In this document: piece after piece, positions 48,087 through 56,535 of the stretch | How positions within the stretch are numbered: the first letter of the stretch is position 1 | Layout of the letters: every line of letters starts with the position of its first letter | Assembly: GCA_025363575.1 (NCBI GenBank) | Contig: JANYDM010000086.1 | Location: 1 to 64,000 of the forward strand | Origin: Betaproteobacteria bacterium | GTDB taxonomy: Bacteria > Pseudomonadota > Gammaproteobacteria > Burkholderiales > SG8-41 | DNA: 64,000 nt | Direction of reading: 5' to 3' | Translations under genes and position numbers: made by a program | Notes under the pieces: generated by a model | Database searches by the model: none | What the model was told of the DNA's origin: nothing | Seen by the model: only the letters and a program-made list of their open reading frames with translations

Positions 48087-48797
48087 ATGAAAGACAGCGA
48101 AACATCGCGGGGCGCGGAAACTTTGGCCTCGGCGGTTTACCGTAAGTTGCGCCGCGAGATCATCAACGCGCGGTTTCCGCGCGGCCAAAAGCTGCGCACA
48201 CAGGCGCTATGCAAGCGCTACGGCACGGGTCTGAGCCCGATCCGCGAAGCGCTCAACCGGCTCGCCGCCGACGGCCTGGTCGACCAGAGCGATCAGCGCG
48301 GATTCTCGTTGGGCGCTCTCGACAAAGAACACCTGGCGGAACTCACACGTACTCGCTGCTGGCTAAACGAGATGGCGCTGCGCGAGTCGATCGCGCGCGG
48401 TGACAGTGCGTGGGAAGAAAATATCGTGCTGGCCTATCACCGCCTGTCGCGGCTGCCGCGCCACCTACCCGACCATGGCGACAATCCCGCTTGGGAGGAC
48501 GCGCACCGCGTTTTTCATTCGAGCCTGATCGCCGCGTGCGGCTCGCGCTGGCTGATCCGCTATTGCGAGCAGCTGTTCGACGCCGCCGACTGCTACCGCC
48601 ATCTGTCGCGCATTACGCACGCGCGCCGCAAGCTGCGCAAAAACGAGCATGAGGAAATCATGGATGCCGTGCTCGCGCGCAGCGCTGACAAGGCGGTCAA
48701 GCTGCTGCTGGCCCAATTCAAACGAACCGCCGAACTCGCCACGGAAAGGCTCGCCATGTCCGGCGCCACCGGACGGTCAGTCAATCTAAGAGGATGA
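48087..48797 (+). CDS. GntR-family regulator with FCD domain
   Basis: A 236-residue FadR-type regulator: winged helix with SAVYRKLRREIINARFPRGQ and GLSPIREALNRLAADGLV (about residues 10-75), then an all-helical FCD ligand domain with metal-binding Asp/His positions in the HRVFHSSLIAAC region. No ribosome-binding site precedes the ATG, and the predicted transcript starts almost at it. It is followed by three catabolic genes with gaps of 4, 12 and 6 nt and probably controls them and the divergent Bug genes. Confidence 0.92.
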   Translation: MKDSETSRGAETLASAVYRKLRREIINARFPRGQKLRTQALCKRYGTGLSPIREALNRLAADGLVDQSDQRGFSLGALDKEHLAELTRTRCWLNEMALRESIARGDSAWEENIVLAYHRLSRLPRHLPDHGDNPAWEDAHRVFHSSLIAACGSRWLIRYCEQLFDAADCYRHLSRITHARRKLRKNEHEEIMDAVLARSADKAVKLLLAQFKRTAELATERLAMSGATGRSVNLRG

Positions 48798-48801
48798 TGC
48801 C

Positions 48802-49536
48802 GTGCAGGAACGCCTTGTAAAAGTAGCAACGCCGGACGGAAAAATGGAAACGTTCATCGTCCATCCGGACGGCGCAGGACCGTTCCCGACGATCGTCATG
48901 TTCCAGAACGTCGGCGGCCTCTCGGATATTCTGCGCGGGATGGCGCGGCGTGTCGCGCAGGAGGGCTACTACTGCGCAGTGCCGTCTCTCTACTATCGCC
49001 TCGGCACTATCGTCATCGACCCGGACAGCAAGGACGAAAAAGTCCTCGCGTTGCGGAAGATCGCGAGCGGCAGCCTCGTCAACGGCAAAGTCGTCGAAGA
49101 TACGCGCGCCTTGCTTGAATTCGTCGCGCAGGACGGCGCCGCGCGTCCCGGCCCGAAGGGCACCGTCGGGTATTGTCAGGGCGGACGATTCTCGGTTCTT
49201 GCCGCCGGCCATTTCCCCGATGAATTCAAAGCCGCAGCGTCGCTGTTCGGCACCCAGCTCATCACGCAGAAAGACGACTCGCCGCATCTCCTGCTGAAAA
49301 AGCTCCAGGGAGAAATCTATTTCGGTTTCGCCGAGCACGACCATTCGGCACCGCCGGAGACCGTCGAGCAGATCCGCGCAGGCCTCGAGCAATGCGCGGT
49401 CAGGTCCCTGGTCGAAGTGCATCCCGGCACCGAGCACGGCTACGCGTTCCCCGGGCGCGTCGTCTATCACAAAGAAGCATCCGAGCTATCGTGGCAGCGC
49501 ATCTTCGACATGTACAAGCGCCAGATCCCGGCTTGA
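48802..49536 (+). CDS. Dienelactone hydrolase-family protein
   Basis: A 244-residue alpha/beta hydrolase with the nucleophile cysteine in GYCQGGRFS, an acid in FAEHDHSAP and histidine in HPGTEHGYAFPGR. The family opens dienelactones in chlorocatechol breakdown, but many members act on other esters. GTG 48802 follows AAGAGGA. It lies 4 nt after the GntR gene and 12 nt before the first hydratase gene. Confidence 0.88.
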   Translation: MQERLVKVATPDGKMETFIVHPDGAGPFPTIVMFQNVGGLSDILRGMARRVAQEGYYCAVPSLYYRLGTIVIDPDSKDEKVLALRKIASGSLVNGKVVEDTRALLEFVAQDGAARPGPKGTVGYCQGGRFSVLAAGHFPDEFKAAASLFGTQLITQKDDSPHLLLKKLQGEIYFGFAEHDHSAPPETVEQIRAGLEQCAVRSLVEVHPGTEHGYAFPGRVVYHKEASELSWQRIFDMYKRQIPA

Positions 49537-49548
49537 GGAAATGAAGCC

Positions 49549-50325
49549 ATGAACAGGGAACGGCAACTCGATTTCCTCGAAGAACAGATTTCGGGCACAG
49601 TCGCGTACGTCGACATCATCGACAAGGTGCCCGACCTTACGTGGGACGACGCGTATCGTCTGCAATTCGCGCTCGCGAAGCGCAAAATCGCCAAGGGCAA
49701 TCCACTCATCGGCTATAAAGCCGCGTATACGAGCCGCGCGATGCAGCAGGACCGCGGCGTGGCAGGGCCCATCATCGGCTGCCTGATGCGATCCGGCAAT
49801 TTCGCGGAGGGCGAGCCGGTCAAGTTGACGCCGGGAATCGAAACGCTGGTTGAACCCGAGATCGCGGTGCTGCTTAACCGCGACCTCAAAGGGCCTGGTT
49901 TAACGCACGAGGAAGCGCTGCTCGCCGTTGAAGGCGTATTTCCCGCAATCGAAATCGCGGAACAAACGCTCGGCGGGCGCAAACGCAGCCGTCAGATGGG
50001 CATCGCGATCCATAAATCGAACGGCGGCATCATGCTCGGTTCGCCCATGAGCTCGCCGCTCGGCATCGACCTGCGCCTCGAAGGCATGGTCATCAGCATC
50101 AATGGCGAAGTGCGCGGCTCCGCGACCGGCGTCGAAGTACTGGGCAATCCGCTGAGTCTTGTCGCCGTCATCGCCAACAAGATCGGCGAGTACGGCGAAA
50201 TGCTGAAAGCCGGCATGGTATTGATGACGGGATCCATCGTGACGGCAATGCCGCTCAAGCCCGGCGACGATCTCACCGTCGAATTCACGCGCATCGGCAG
50301 TCTGCACGCGCGCTTTACCGGCTGA
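49549..50325 (+). CDS. MhpD-like 2-oxo acid hydratase/decarboxylase (copy 1)
   Basis: A 258-residue member of the fumarylacetoacetase-fold hydratase/decarboxylase family (2-hydroxypenta-2,4-dienoate hydratase, 2-oxo-hept-3-ene-dioate hydratase, 4-oxalocrotonate decarboxylase). Metal-binding acids lie in LVEPEIAVLL and PAIEIAEQ. It shares strong similarity, including a near-identical DNA tract, with the next gene. Substrate unknown. Confidence 0.88.
   Translation: MNRERQLDFLEEQISGTVAYVDIIDKVPDLTWDDAYRLQFALAKRKIAKGNPLIGYKAAYTSRAMQQDRGVAGPIIGCLMRSGNFAEGEPVKLTPGIETLVEPEIAVLLNRDLKGPGLTHEEALLAVEGVFPAIEIAEQTLGGRKRSRQMGIAIHKSNGGIMLGSPMSSPLGIDLRLEGMVISINGEVRGSATGVEVLGNPLSLVAVIANKIGEYGEMLKAGMVLMTGSIVTAMPLKPGDDLTVEFTRIGSLHARFTG
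50062..50155 (+). repeat. Near-identical tract shared by the two hydratase genes (copy 1)
   Basis: Matches 50854-50947 with only about eight mismatches by eye, mostly at third codon positions, encoding GIDLRLEGMVISINGEV and the following ATGVEV segment. The surrounding parts of the genes differ more. This may reflect strong constraint, or gene conversion between tandem copies. Confidence 0.7.
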
Positions 50326-50331
50326 CACGAA

Positions 50332-51117
50332 ATGGAAAACACGCATAAGGAAGTGCTTGACTGGCTCGAAGCGCAGATTTTCGACGGCGGCCCCGCCGGC
50401 GACGTGATCGAAAAATTGCCCGGCTTGAGCGCGGGCGAAGCCTATCGCCTTCGCGACGCGCTGATGAAGCGCCGGATCGCCAGGGGCGACCGCCATATCG
50501 GCTACAAAGTCGCGGGCGCGAGCCGCGCGATTCAGACCACAGAGCACGTCGAAGGTCCGATGGTCGGCTGCCTGATGCACTCGGGTCTTTACAACGAGAG
50601 CGTGCCGATCGCGATCGGCGGCTATAAACGCGTGATCGTGGAATCGGAAGTCGCCGTGTTGCTCGGGCACGACCTGGCCGGGCCTGGCGTCGAGATGACC
50701 GACGTGCTGCTCGCGACCGCGGGGATCTTTCCCGCCATCGAAGTCGTGGCCAGCCGCGGCGAACGCGTCAAGCGCAGCCATCCGATGCGCATCATCGGCA
50801 GCAAGTTCACCGGCGGCGGCATCGTGATCGGCGGACCGCTAAGCGCGCCGCAGGGCATCGACCTGCGTCTCGAAGGCATGGTCATCAGCATCAACGGCGA
50901 AGTCAAAGGCTCGGCGACCGGCGTCGAAGTGATGGGCAATCCGCTGAACGCGGTCGCGCTCGTCGCGAATACGATAGCCGCTTACGGCACAAAGCTCACG
51001 GCGGGCATGCTGATCATGACGGGTTCGTTCATGGGCAACCTGCCCGTGAGGCCCGGCGATGATCTGCGCGTGGACTTCACGCGACTCGGCAGCGTCACCG
51101 CGCGTTTCGTCGAATAG
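50332..51117 (+). CDS. MhpD-like 2-oxo acid hydratase/decarboxylase (copy 2)
   Basis: A 261-residue paralog of the preceding gene, 6 nt downstream. Metal-binding acids are in IVESEVAVLL and PAIEVVAS. Paired related hydratase and decarboxylase proteins occur in catechol meta-cleavage pathways, where they form a complex; that may hold here, but no ring-cleavage dioxygenase is in the window. Confidence 0.88.
   Translation: MENTHKEVLDWLEAQIFDGGPAGDVIEKLPGLSAGEAYRLRDALMKRRIARGDRHIGYKVAGASRAIQTTEHVEGPMVGCLMHSGLYNESVPIAIGGYKRVIVESEVAVLLGHDLAGPGVEMTDVLLATAGIFPAIEVVASRGERVKRSHPMRIIGSKFTGGGIVIGGPLSAPQGIDLRLEGMVISINGEVKGSATGVEVMGNPLNAVALVANTIAAYGTKLTAGMLIMTGSFMGNLPVRPGDDLRVDFTRLGSVTARFVE
50854..50947 (+). 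repeat. Near-identical tract shared by the two hydratase genes (copy 2)
   Basis: Partner of 50062-50155, offset by 792 bases in the same orientation and the same protein frame. Confidence 0.7.
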
Positions 51118-51126
51118 CCCGCGCGG

Positions 51127-52122
51127 CTAAATCGCATGCGGATTGAGCAGCGGCTCGCCGCGCGCCCACTTCTCGAGATTGACAAGGAAGATCTCGGCGC
51201 TGCGGCGATCGTTGCCGGACGACACCGACGCGTTGTGCGGCGTGACGATCACGTTGGGCATGCCCCATAGCGGCGATTCGGCCGGCAGCGGCTCTTTTTC
51301 GAACACATCGAGGTACGCGCAGCCAAGCTGCCCGCTTGCCAGTGCCGCAATCAACGCGGGTTCATCCGCCACGCGGCCGCGCGCGACATTGATTAACGCT
51401 GCTCCGCGCGGCAACTTTGCAAGCGTGTCCGTGTTGACAAGGTGATGCGTCTCTTTCGTATAGGGGCAGGCGAGCACGAGCCACTGGCAACGCGGCAGCA
51501 ATTCCGGCAGCTCCGCGAGCGGATGGATTTCGTCGAGCGGGTCACCGTCTTTTTTCAGCGTGCGGCGGACGCCGATCACGTGCATGCCGATGGCCTGGCA
51601 GAACCGCGCAACGGGCATGCCGATATTGCCGAGCCCTACTATGACCACCGTCTGACCGCGCAAATCGGCAGGCACTTGCTCGCCGCGCAGCGGTTCCCAT
51701 GCATGACGCCGCTGCGCGTCTAGCCAATGCGGAAATTTGCGCGCGAGCATGAGCAACCCGGCAATTGCCGTCTGTGCAACCGGCTCGCCGTTCGAGCCCG
51801 CTGATGTAGTGAGCCGCACGCCGCGCTCGAGCAGCGGCGGCACGAACACGTGCTGCTCGATGGCCGTGCTGTAAAAATGCGCCCATTGCAGATTTTTAGC
51901 GGCTATAAGGGTTTCACCGAAGCTTTTGAAATGATCGGAGAAGCGGATGTCGCGCGTTTGCATCGTCAGCTCTATGCGGTCGCATTCGGCCTGCGCGAGG
52001 CGTGCCTGCGGATCATCGGGCAGATGCACGATCTGCGGCTCGAGCTTGAGACGTCGCGCGACCTGTTCGAGCTCGTCACCGTACTTGGCGATAAACGGTT
52101 TGGACAGCAGTATTCCGGTCAC
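51127..52122 (-). CDS. D-2-hydroxyacid dehydrogenase (paralog 1)
   Basis: A 331-residue NAD-dependent enzyme. The cofactor loop is VVIVGLGNIGMPVARF; catalytic Arg in INVARGRV, Glu in FEKEPLP and His in VTPHNASVS. It shares an unusual LTTSAGxxxEPVA segment with the second 2-hydroxyacid dehydrogenase gene 4 kb away, so the two are paralogs. Convergent with the second hydratase gene (9 nt between stops). Confidence 0.9.
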   Translation of the reverse strand: MTGILLSKPFIAKYGDELEQVARRLKLEPQIVHLPDDPQARLAQAECDRIELTMQTRDIRFSDHFKSFGETLIAAKNLQWAHFYSTAIEQHVFVPPLLERGVRLTTSAGSNGEPVAQTAIAGLLMLARKFPHWLDAQRRHAWEPLRGEQVPADLRGQTVVIVGLGNIGMPVARFCQAIGMHVIGVRRTLKKDGDPLDEIHPLAELPELLPRCQWLVLACPYTKETHHLVNTDTLAKLPRGAALINVARGRVADEPALIAALASGQLGCAYLDVFEKEPLPAESPLWGMPNVIVTPHNASVSSGNDRRSAEIFLVNLEKWARGEPLLNPHAI

Positions 52123-52164
52123 GCGCTTTCCCTTATGCTTGGCCGGACGCGCCGGCTCCCGCGA

Positions 52165-53079
52165 TTATTTTTTCTTGCCCGCGGCAAACAGGCTGTCGAG
52201 CTTCTGCTCGTAGGCGTGATAGCCGAGATAATCGTAGAGGTCGTTGCGCGTCTGCATCGTATCGACGACGTTTTTCTGCGTGCCTTCCTTGCGCAGCGCC
52301 TGGAATACTTTTAACGCCGCGGCGTTCATCGCGCGGAACGCGGACAGCGGGTACAGCGCCATCGCGACATTGGCGCTGCGCAGCTCTTCGGTCGTGAACA
52401 GCGGCGTCGCGCCGAATTCGGTGATGTTGGCTAGGATCGGCACTTTGACCGCGTCGGCGAATTGCTTGTACATGGACAATTCGGTGATCGCTTCCGGAAA
52501 AATCATGTCGGCGCCCGCTTCGACGCACGCGCACGCGCGGTCGATCGCCGCCTGCAGGCCTTCGACCGCAAGCGCGTCGGTGCGCGCGATGACGACGAAT
52601 TCACGGTCGGTCTTGGCATCGGCCGACGCCTTGATGCGGTCGACCATTTCCTGCTGCGTCACCAGTTCCTTGTTCGGCCGGTGCCCGCACCTTTTAGCGC
52701 CGACCTGGTCTTCGATATGCATGGCGCCGGCGCCGAATTTGATCAGCGACTTGACGGTGCGCGCGACGTTGAATGCGCTCGAGCCGAAACCGGTGTCGAC
52801 GTCGACCATCAGCGGCAGATTACAAACATCGGTGATGCGCCGCACGTCGGTCAGCACATCGTCGAGATTGCTGATGCCGAGATCGGGCAGGCCCAGGGAG
52901 CCCGCGGCGACACCGCCGCCGGACAAGTAAATCGCCTTGAAGCCGACGCGCTCCGCCATGCGCGCGTGATAGGCATTGATGGTGCCGGCAATCTGCAGCG
53001 GCTTTTCGGCGGCGACGGCGGCGCGAAAGCGCGCGCCCGCGGAAGCAAGTCGCGGCGCGCCTGAAGAAAGGTCGGTCAT
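52165..53079 (-). CDS. Methylisocitrate lyase-family (PrpB-like) enzyme
   Basis: A 304-residue isocitrate-lyase/PEP-mutase superfamily barrel with the catalytic loop KRCGHRPNK, metal-binding DVDTGFG and IEDQV. These match 2-methylisocitrate lyase, which releases pyruvate and succinate, but no prpC, prpD or acnD is near, and relatives such as 2,3-dimethylmalate lyase exist. ATG 53079 is preferred; an extension to 53193 is non-homologous. It lies 42 nt before the dehydrogenase gene. Confidence 0.85.
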   Translation of the reverse strand: MTDLSSGAPRLASAGARFRAAVAAEKPLQIAGTINAYHARMAERVGFKAIYLSGGGVAAGSLGLPDLGISNLDDVLTDVRRITDVCNLPLMVDVDTGFGSSAFNVARTVKSLIKFGAGAMHIEDQVGAKRCGHRPNKELVTQQEMVDRIKASADAKTDREFVVIARTDALAVEGLQAAIDRACACVEAGADMIFPEAITELSMYKQFADAVKVPILANITEFGATPLFTTEELRSANVAMALYPLSAFRAMNAAALKVFQALRKEGTQKNVVDTMQTRNDLYDYLGYHAYEQKLDSLFAAGKKK

Positions 53080-53196
53080 GGGTAGCGCTCCTGAAAACGG
53101 GTGGGAGATTGCGCGCGCCGCACGGATACTGAAGATGCGGGCACGCCGTGACGATCGCCATTTTAACGCACGCAGCGATGCCGCGCGAACCATGGA

Positions 53197-53225
53197 TTGC
53201 GGCGCTCCATGATTGCTGTTATGTT
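53197..53225 (+). promoter_or_regulatory. Probable promoter of the Bug/CoA-transferase operon
   Basis: TTGCGG (53197-53202) and TATGTT (53220-53225) are 17 bp apart. The region also has ATGGA (53192-53196) and TCCAT (53206-53210) as an inverted repeat, and ATGGATTGC / ATGATTGC as an imperfect direct repeat, possible regulator sites. Confidence 0.4.
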
Positions 53226-53261
53226 TTCGCCCTCCCCGCTTTCACGATCCCAGGACACGCG

Positions 53262-54230
53262 ATGCAATCCATTTTGCGCTTGGCGTGCGTCGCGCTGCCC
53301 TCATTGCTCTTCGCCGCACCAGCGACCGCGCAACCCGCTTATCCCTCGAAGCCGGTCCGCTTTCTGGTCGGCGCGCCGGCGGGCGGCAGCAACGATATTT
53401 TCGCGCGCGCCATCAGCCAGCGCCTTTCAGAAGCACTCGGCCAGCCCGTGATCGTCGATAACCGTCCCGGTGCCTCGCAGATGATAGCCGCCGATATCAC
53501 GGCGAAGGCGCTGCCCGACGGTCACACGCTCTACATCACGTCCACCACTTACACCACGGGTGCTGCGTTGATGGCGAAGCTGCCGTTCGATCCGGTCAAC
53601 GATCTTGCCGGAGTCACCATGATTGCGCGCGGTCCGATGGTGCTGGTCGTGCATCCGTCGGTGCCGGCGAAGACCGTCAAGGAATTGATCGCGGTTGCCC
53701 GCGCACGGCCGGGCGAACTGAATTACACCTCGTCGGGCATCGGCGGCATCAATCACTTCGGCATGGAAGTGTTCAAATCGATGGCGAAGATCGATATGGT
53801 GCACGTGCCGCACAAGGGCATGGGACCGGCGATCACCGATTTGATGGCCGGACAGATGCAGGTGCTGCTCGTTAGCCTGACGGCGGTCGAAACGCAAATG
53901 CAATCGGGACGGTTACGCGCTATCGGTGTCAGCAGCCCGCAACGCTCGTCGATCCTGCCGAACCTGCCGGCGATTGCAGAAACGCTGCCCGGCTACGACA
54001 ACGATTTGTGGTGGGGCGTGTTCGTCGCGGCCAAGACGCCCAGGCCCATCGTCGATCGCCTTAACGCCGAAATCCACAAGACGATGACGACCGAGGACAT
54101 GAAAAAGCGCTTCGCCGATTTCGGCGCCGTCGCTGCGCCGACCACGCCGGAGGGCTTCAACACGATCGTAAAAAACGAGATTGCGAAGTGGAGCAAAGTC
54201 GTGAAGAGCGCGAGCATCAAGCCCGAATGA
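53262..54230 (+). CDS. Bug/TctC-family periplasmic solute-binding protein
   Basis: A 322-residue receptor with signal peptide ending near APATAQ, VRFLVGAPAGGSNDIFAR, VIVDNRPGASQMIAAD and HVPHKGMGPAITD segments. The ATG at 53262 gives a proper signal peptide; the longer frame from 53148 does not. Its stop overlaps the CoA-transferase start by 4 bases, which ties the receptor to that pathway. Confidence 0.92.
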   Translation: MQSILRLACVALPSLLFAAPATAQPAYPSKPVRFLVGAPAGGSNDIFARAISQRLSEALGQPVIVDNRPGASQMIAADITAKALPDGHTLYITSTTYTTGAALMAKLPFDPVNDLAGVTMIARGPMVLVVHPSVPAKTVKELIAVARARPGELNYTSSGIGGINHFGMEVFKSMAKIDMVHVPHKGMGPAITDLMAGQMQVLLVSLTAVETQMQSGRLRAIGVSSPQRSSILPNLPAIAETLPGYDNDLWWGVFVAAKTPRPIVDRLNAEIHKTMTTEDMKKRFADFGAVAAPTTPEGFNTIVKNEIAKWSKVVKSASIKPE

Positions 54231-55480
54231 AAAGCGCGCTGCGAAAAAAATCCTACAGGCCGGACGCGAAAGGCGCGCTCGACGGCGTGCGCATCATCGA
54301 CATGTCGCGCCTGGTCGCCGGCAATACGCTGACGCAGATGCTCGGCGATTTCGGCGCCGAAGTCATCAAGATCGAACCGCCGGCCGGCGATACGCTGCGC
54401 GCGTGGCAGACCAACGGCGTCGCGACGAACTGGAAAATCTACGCGCGGAACAAGAAAAGCCTGGCTCTCGAATTGCGCAAGCCCGCCGCGCGCAAGATTT
54501 TGCTTGACCTCTTGCCCTCGGCGGCGATTTTCGTCGAGAGCTTCCGCCCAGGCACGCTCGAAGAAATGGGGCTGGGCCCCGATGTGATGCTCGCGCGCAA
54601 TCCGAAGCTGATCATCGTGCGTATTTCCGGCTGGGGCCAGACCGGCGCGTACAAGCGGCGGCCCGGCTTCGGTACGCTGGTCGAAGGCATGTCGGGCTTC
54701 GCTGCGATCAATGGTTTTGCGGACCGCGAGCCGGTGCTGCCGCCTATCTATATGGCCGATGCCTACGCGGGACTGTACGGCGCAACGGGCGTGATGATTG
54801 CGCTGCGCGAAGTGGAGATGAACGACGGCAAAGGCCAGGTGATCGATTTGCCATTGCTCGACCCTGTCTTCGCCATACTCGGGCCGCAGGCAGCCAACTA
54901 CAGGCTGACCGGCAAACTGAAACCGCGCACCGGCAGCCGTTCGACCAATTCCTGCCCGCGCAATGTCTACCTGTGCAACGACGGCAAGTACGTGGGGCTG
55001 TCGGCGTCTATCCAGAAAATGACGGAGCGCCTGTTTCGCTCCATAGACCGGCCCGATCTCATCGAAGACCCGCGCTACAAAACCAACGCCAACCGCGTGA
55101 AGAACGCGGCAGACCTCGACGCCATCATCGGCGCGTTCGTCGCGCAACGCACGCAGGCGGAGAACGTCGCATTTTTCGAGAAGGCCGAAGTCACCATCGG
55201 GCCGATCTACGACATTTCGCAAATCGTCGAAGACCCGCACGTGATCGAGCGCGAGTTGCTCGCCGATTATCCCGATGCCGACATGGGCGAATTCCCCATG
55301 CATCATGTCGTGCCGCGCCTTTCCGGCACGCCGGGTGAAATCCGCTCGCCGGCACCCAGGCTCGGCGAACATAATCGCGCACTGCTCGCCGAGCTCGGTT
55401 TCGATGACGCAGCCTACGCGCAACTCGTAACGGATGGCGTGGCGTGCGAAGGGACATCACACTCCGGAAAAACGGAGTAG
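54227..55480 (+). CDS. Class III CoA-transferase (CaiB/BaiF family)
   Basis: A 417-residue enzyme moving CoA between carboxylic acids. The start DGVRIIDMSRLVAGN, FGAEVIKIEPP and the catalytic Asp in PPIYMADAYAGLYGATG are the family pattern. It would activate the pathway acid to a CoA ester for the downstream CoA lyase. Starts inside the Bug stop codon (ATGA). Confidence 0.92.
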   Translation: MKSALRKKSYRPDAKGALDGVRIIDMSRLVAGNTLTQMLGDFGAEVIKIEPPAGDTLRAWQTNGVATNWKIYARNKKSLALELRKPAARKILLDLLPSAAIFVESFRPGTLEEMGLGPDVMLARNPKLIIVRISGWGQTGAYKRRPGFGTLVEGMSGFAAINGFADREPVLPPIYMADAYAGLYGATGVMIALREVEMNDGKGQVIDLPLLDPVFAILGPQAANYRLTGKLKPRTGSRSTNSCPRNVYLCNDGKYVGLSASIQKMTERLFRSIDRPDLIEDPRYKTNANRVKNAADLDAIIGAFVAQRTQAENVAFFEKAEVTIGPIYDISQIVEDPHVIERELLADYPDADMGEFPMHHVVPRLSGTPGEIRSPAPRLGEHNRALLAELGFDDAAYAQLVTDGVACEGTSHSGKTE

Positions 55481-55495
55481 CGGCGCTCCGTTGCT

Positions 55496-56506
55496 ATGAA
55501 TCCCGCATTGCTTATTTCGCGCAAAGTCGTGGCCGAATTCGGCCCGCGAATTAGAGACATCCTGACCAGCGCACCGCGGCAGTTCGAGATTTTGGAGTTT
55601 TCGCCGGATATGCAGGTCGCTGCAGACCGGCTCGCATCCATCGAAGCAGCCTATTATTCGCGCGATATCTGGGAGGGCACGACAAAAACCGCGGTCAGTC
55701 CCGTTGCCCGCATATTCTGGGACATGGTCGAGCGCGCGCCGGAAGTCAAATGGATACCGGTGTTTTCTTCGGGCACCGACCAGCCGCAGTATCAGGCCGC
55801 GATGCGGCGCGGCGTGCGCTTGACGACGAGCGCGGGCGCGCAAACGGAGCCGGTCGCGCTGGCTGCGATAGCAGGCTTGATAGCACTCGCGCGCGGCGTG
55901 CCGCATTGGGTGGACGCGCAGCAGCGCAGTGCATGGGAGCCGATGCGCGCCGCGGATATGCCGCCGGATCTTAAAGGCCAGACCGTGGTCATCGTCGGCG
56001 CCGGACTGATCGGCAGCACGGTCGCGCGAGTACTGCAGGCGCTCGGCATGAAGACCATCGGCATCCGGCGCCATGCTGCACCCGCCGACTATTACGATGA
56101 AGTGCTGCCGCCGGCCGCGCTCGACGCGCAATTGCCGGCGTGCGGCTGGCTGGTGCTCGCGTGCCCGTTATCGGTGCAGACCCGCGGCCTGATAGACGCG
56201 CGGCGGCTTGCGCTATTGCCGCCGACAGCAGGCCTCGTCAACATCGCGCGCGGCGAAATCGTCGACGAAGCGGCGCTGATCGATGCATTGAGCAACGGCC
56301 GGCTGCGCTGCGCTTATCTCGACGTGTTCGTGCAGGAGCCGCTGGCGCGCGAATCGCCGCTGTGGCGGCTGCCCAACGTACTGATCTCGCCGCACAATGC
56401 CGGCGCGTCAATCGGCACCTATGCGCGCGGCGTCGAAATATTTTTGCGCAATCTCGGCGCCTATCTGATCGGCCAACCGCTGGCCAACGAAGCGTCCGCG
56501 GATTGA
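55496..56506 (+). CDS. D-2-hydroxyacid dehydrogenase (paralog 2)
   Basis: A 336-residue NAD-dependent enzyme with cofactor loop VVIVGAGLIGSTVARVL, catalytic Arg in VNIARGEIV, Glu in FVQEPLAR and His in ISPHNAGAS. It shares LTTSAG..TEPVA and PHWVDAQQRSAWEPMR-type segments with the gene at 51127. It lies between the CoA-transferase and CoA-lyase genes. Confidence 0.9.
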   Translation: MNPALLISRKVVAEFGPRIRDILTSAPRQFEILEFSPDMQVAADRLASIEAAYYSRDIWEGTTKTAVSPVARIFWDMVERAPEVKWIPVFSSGTDQPQYQAAMRRGVRLTTSAGAQTEPVALAAIAGLIALARGVPHWVDAQQRSAWEPMRAADMPPDLKGQTVVIVGAGLIGSTVARVLQALGMKTIGIRRHAAPADYYDEVLPPAALDAQLPACGWLVLACPLSVQTRGLIDARRLALLPPTAGLVNIARGEIVDEAALIDALSNGRLRCAYLDVFVQEPLARESPLWRLPNVLISPHNAGASIGTYARGVEIFLRNLGAYLIGQPLANEASAD

Positions 56507-56535
56507 CCGACCGAATCAACCAAGGAGGAATTCTT

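Noticed and set aside
53993..55423. 476-codon open frame opposite the CoA-transferase
   Set aside because: Antisense shadow; the sense strand has a complete family match.
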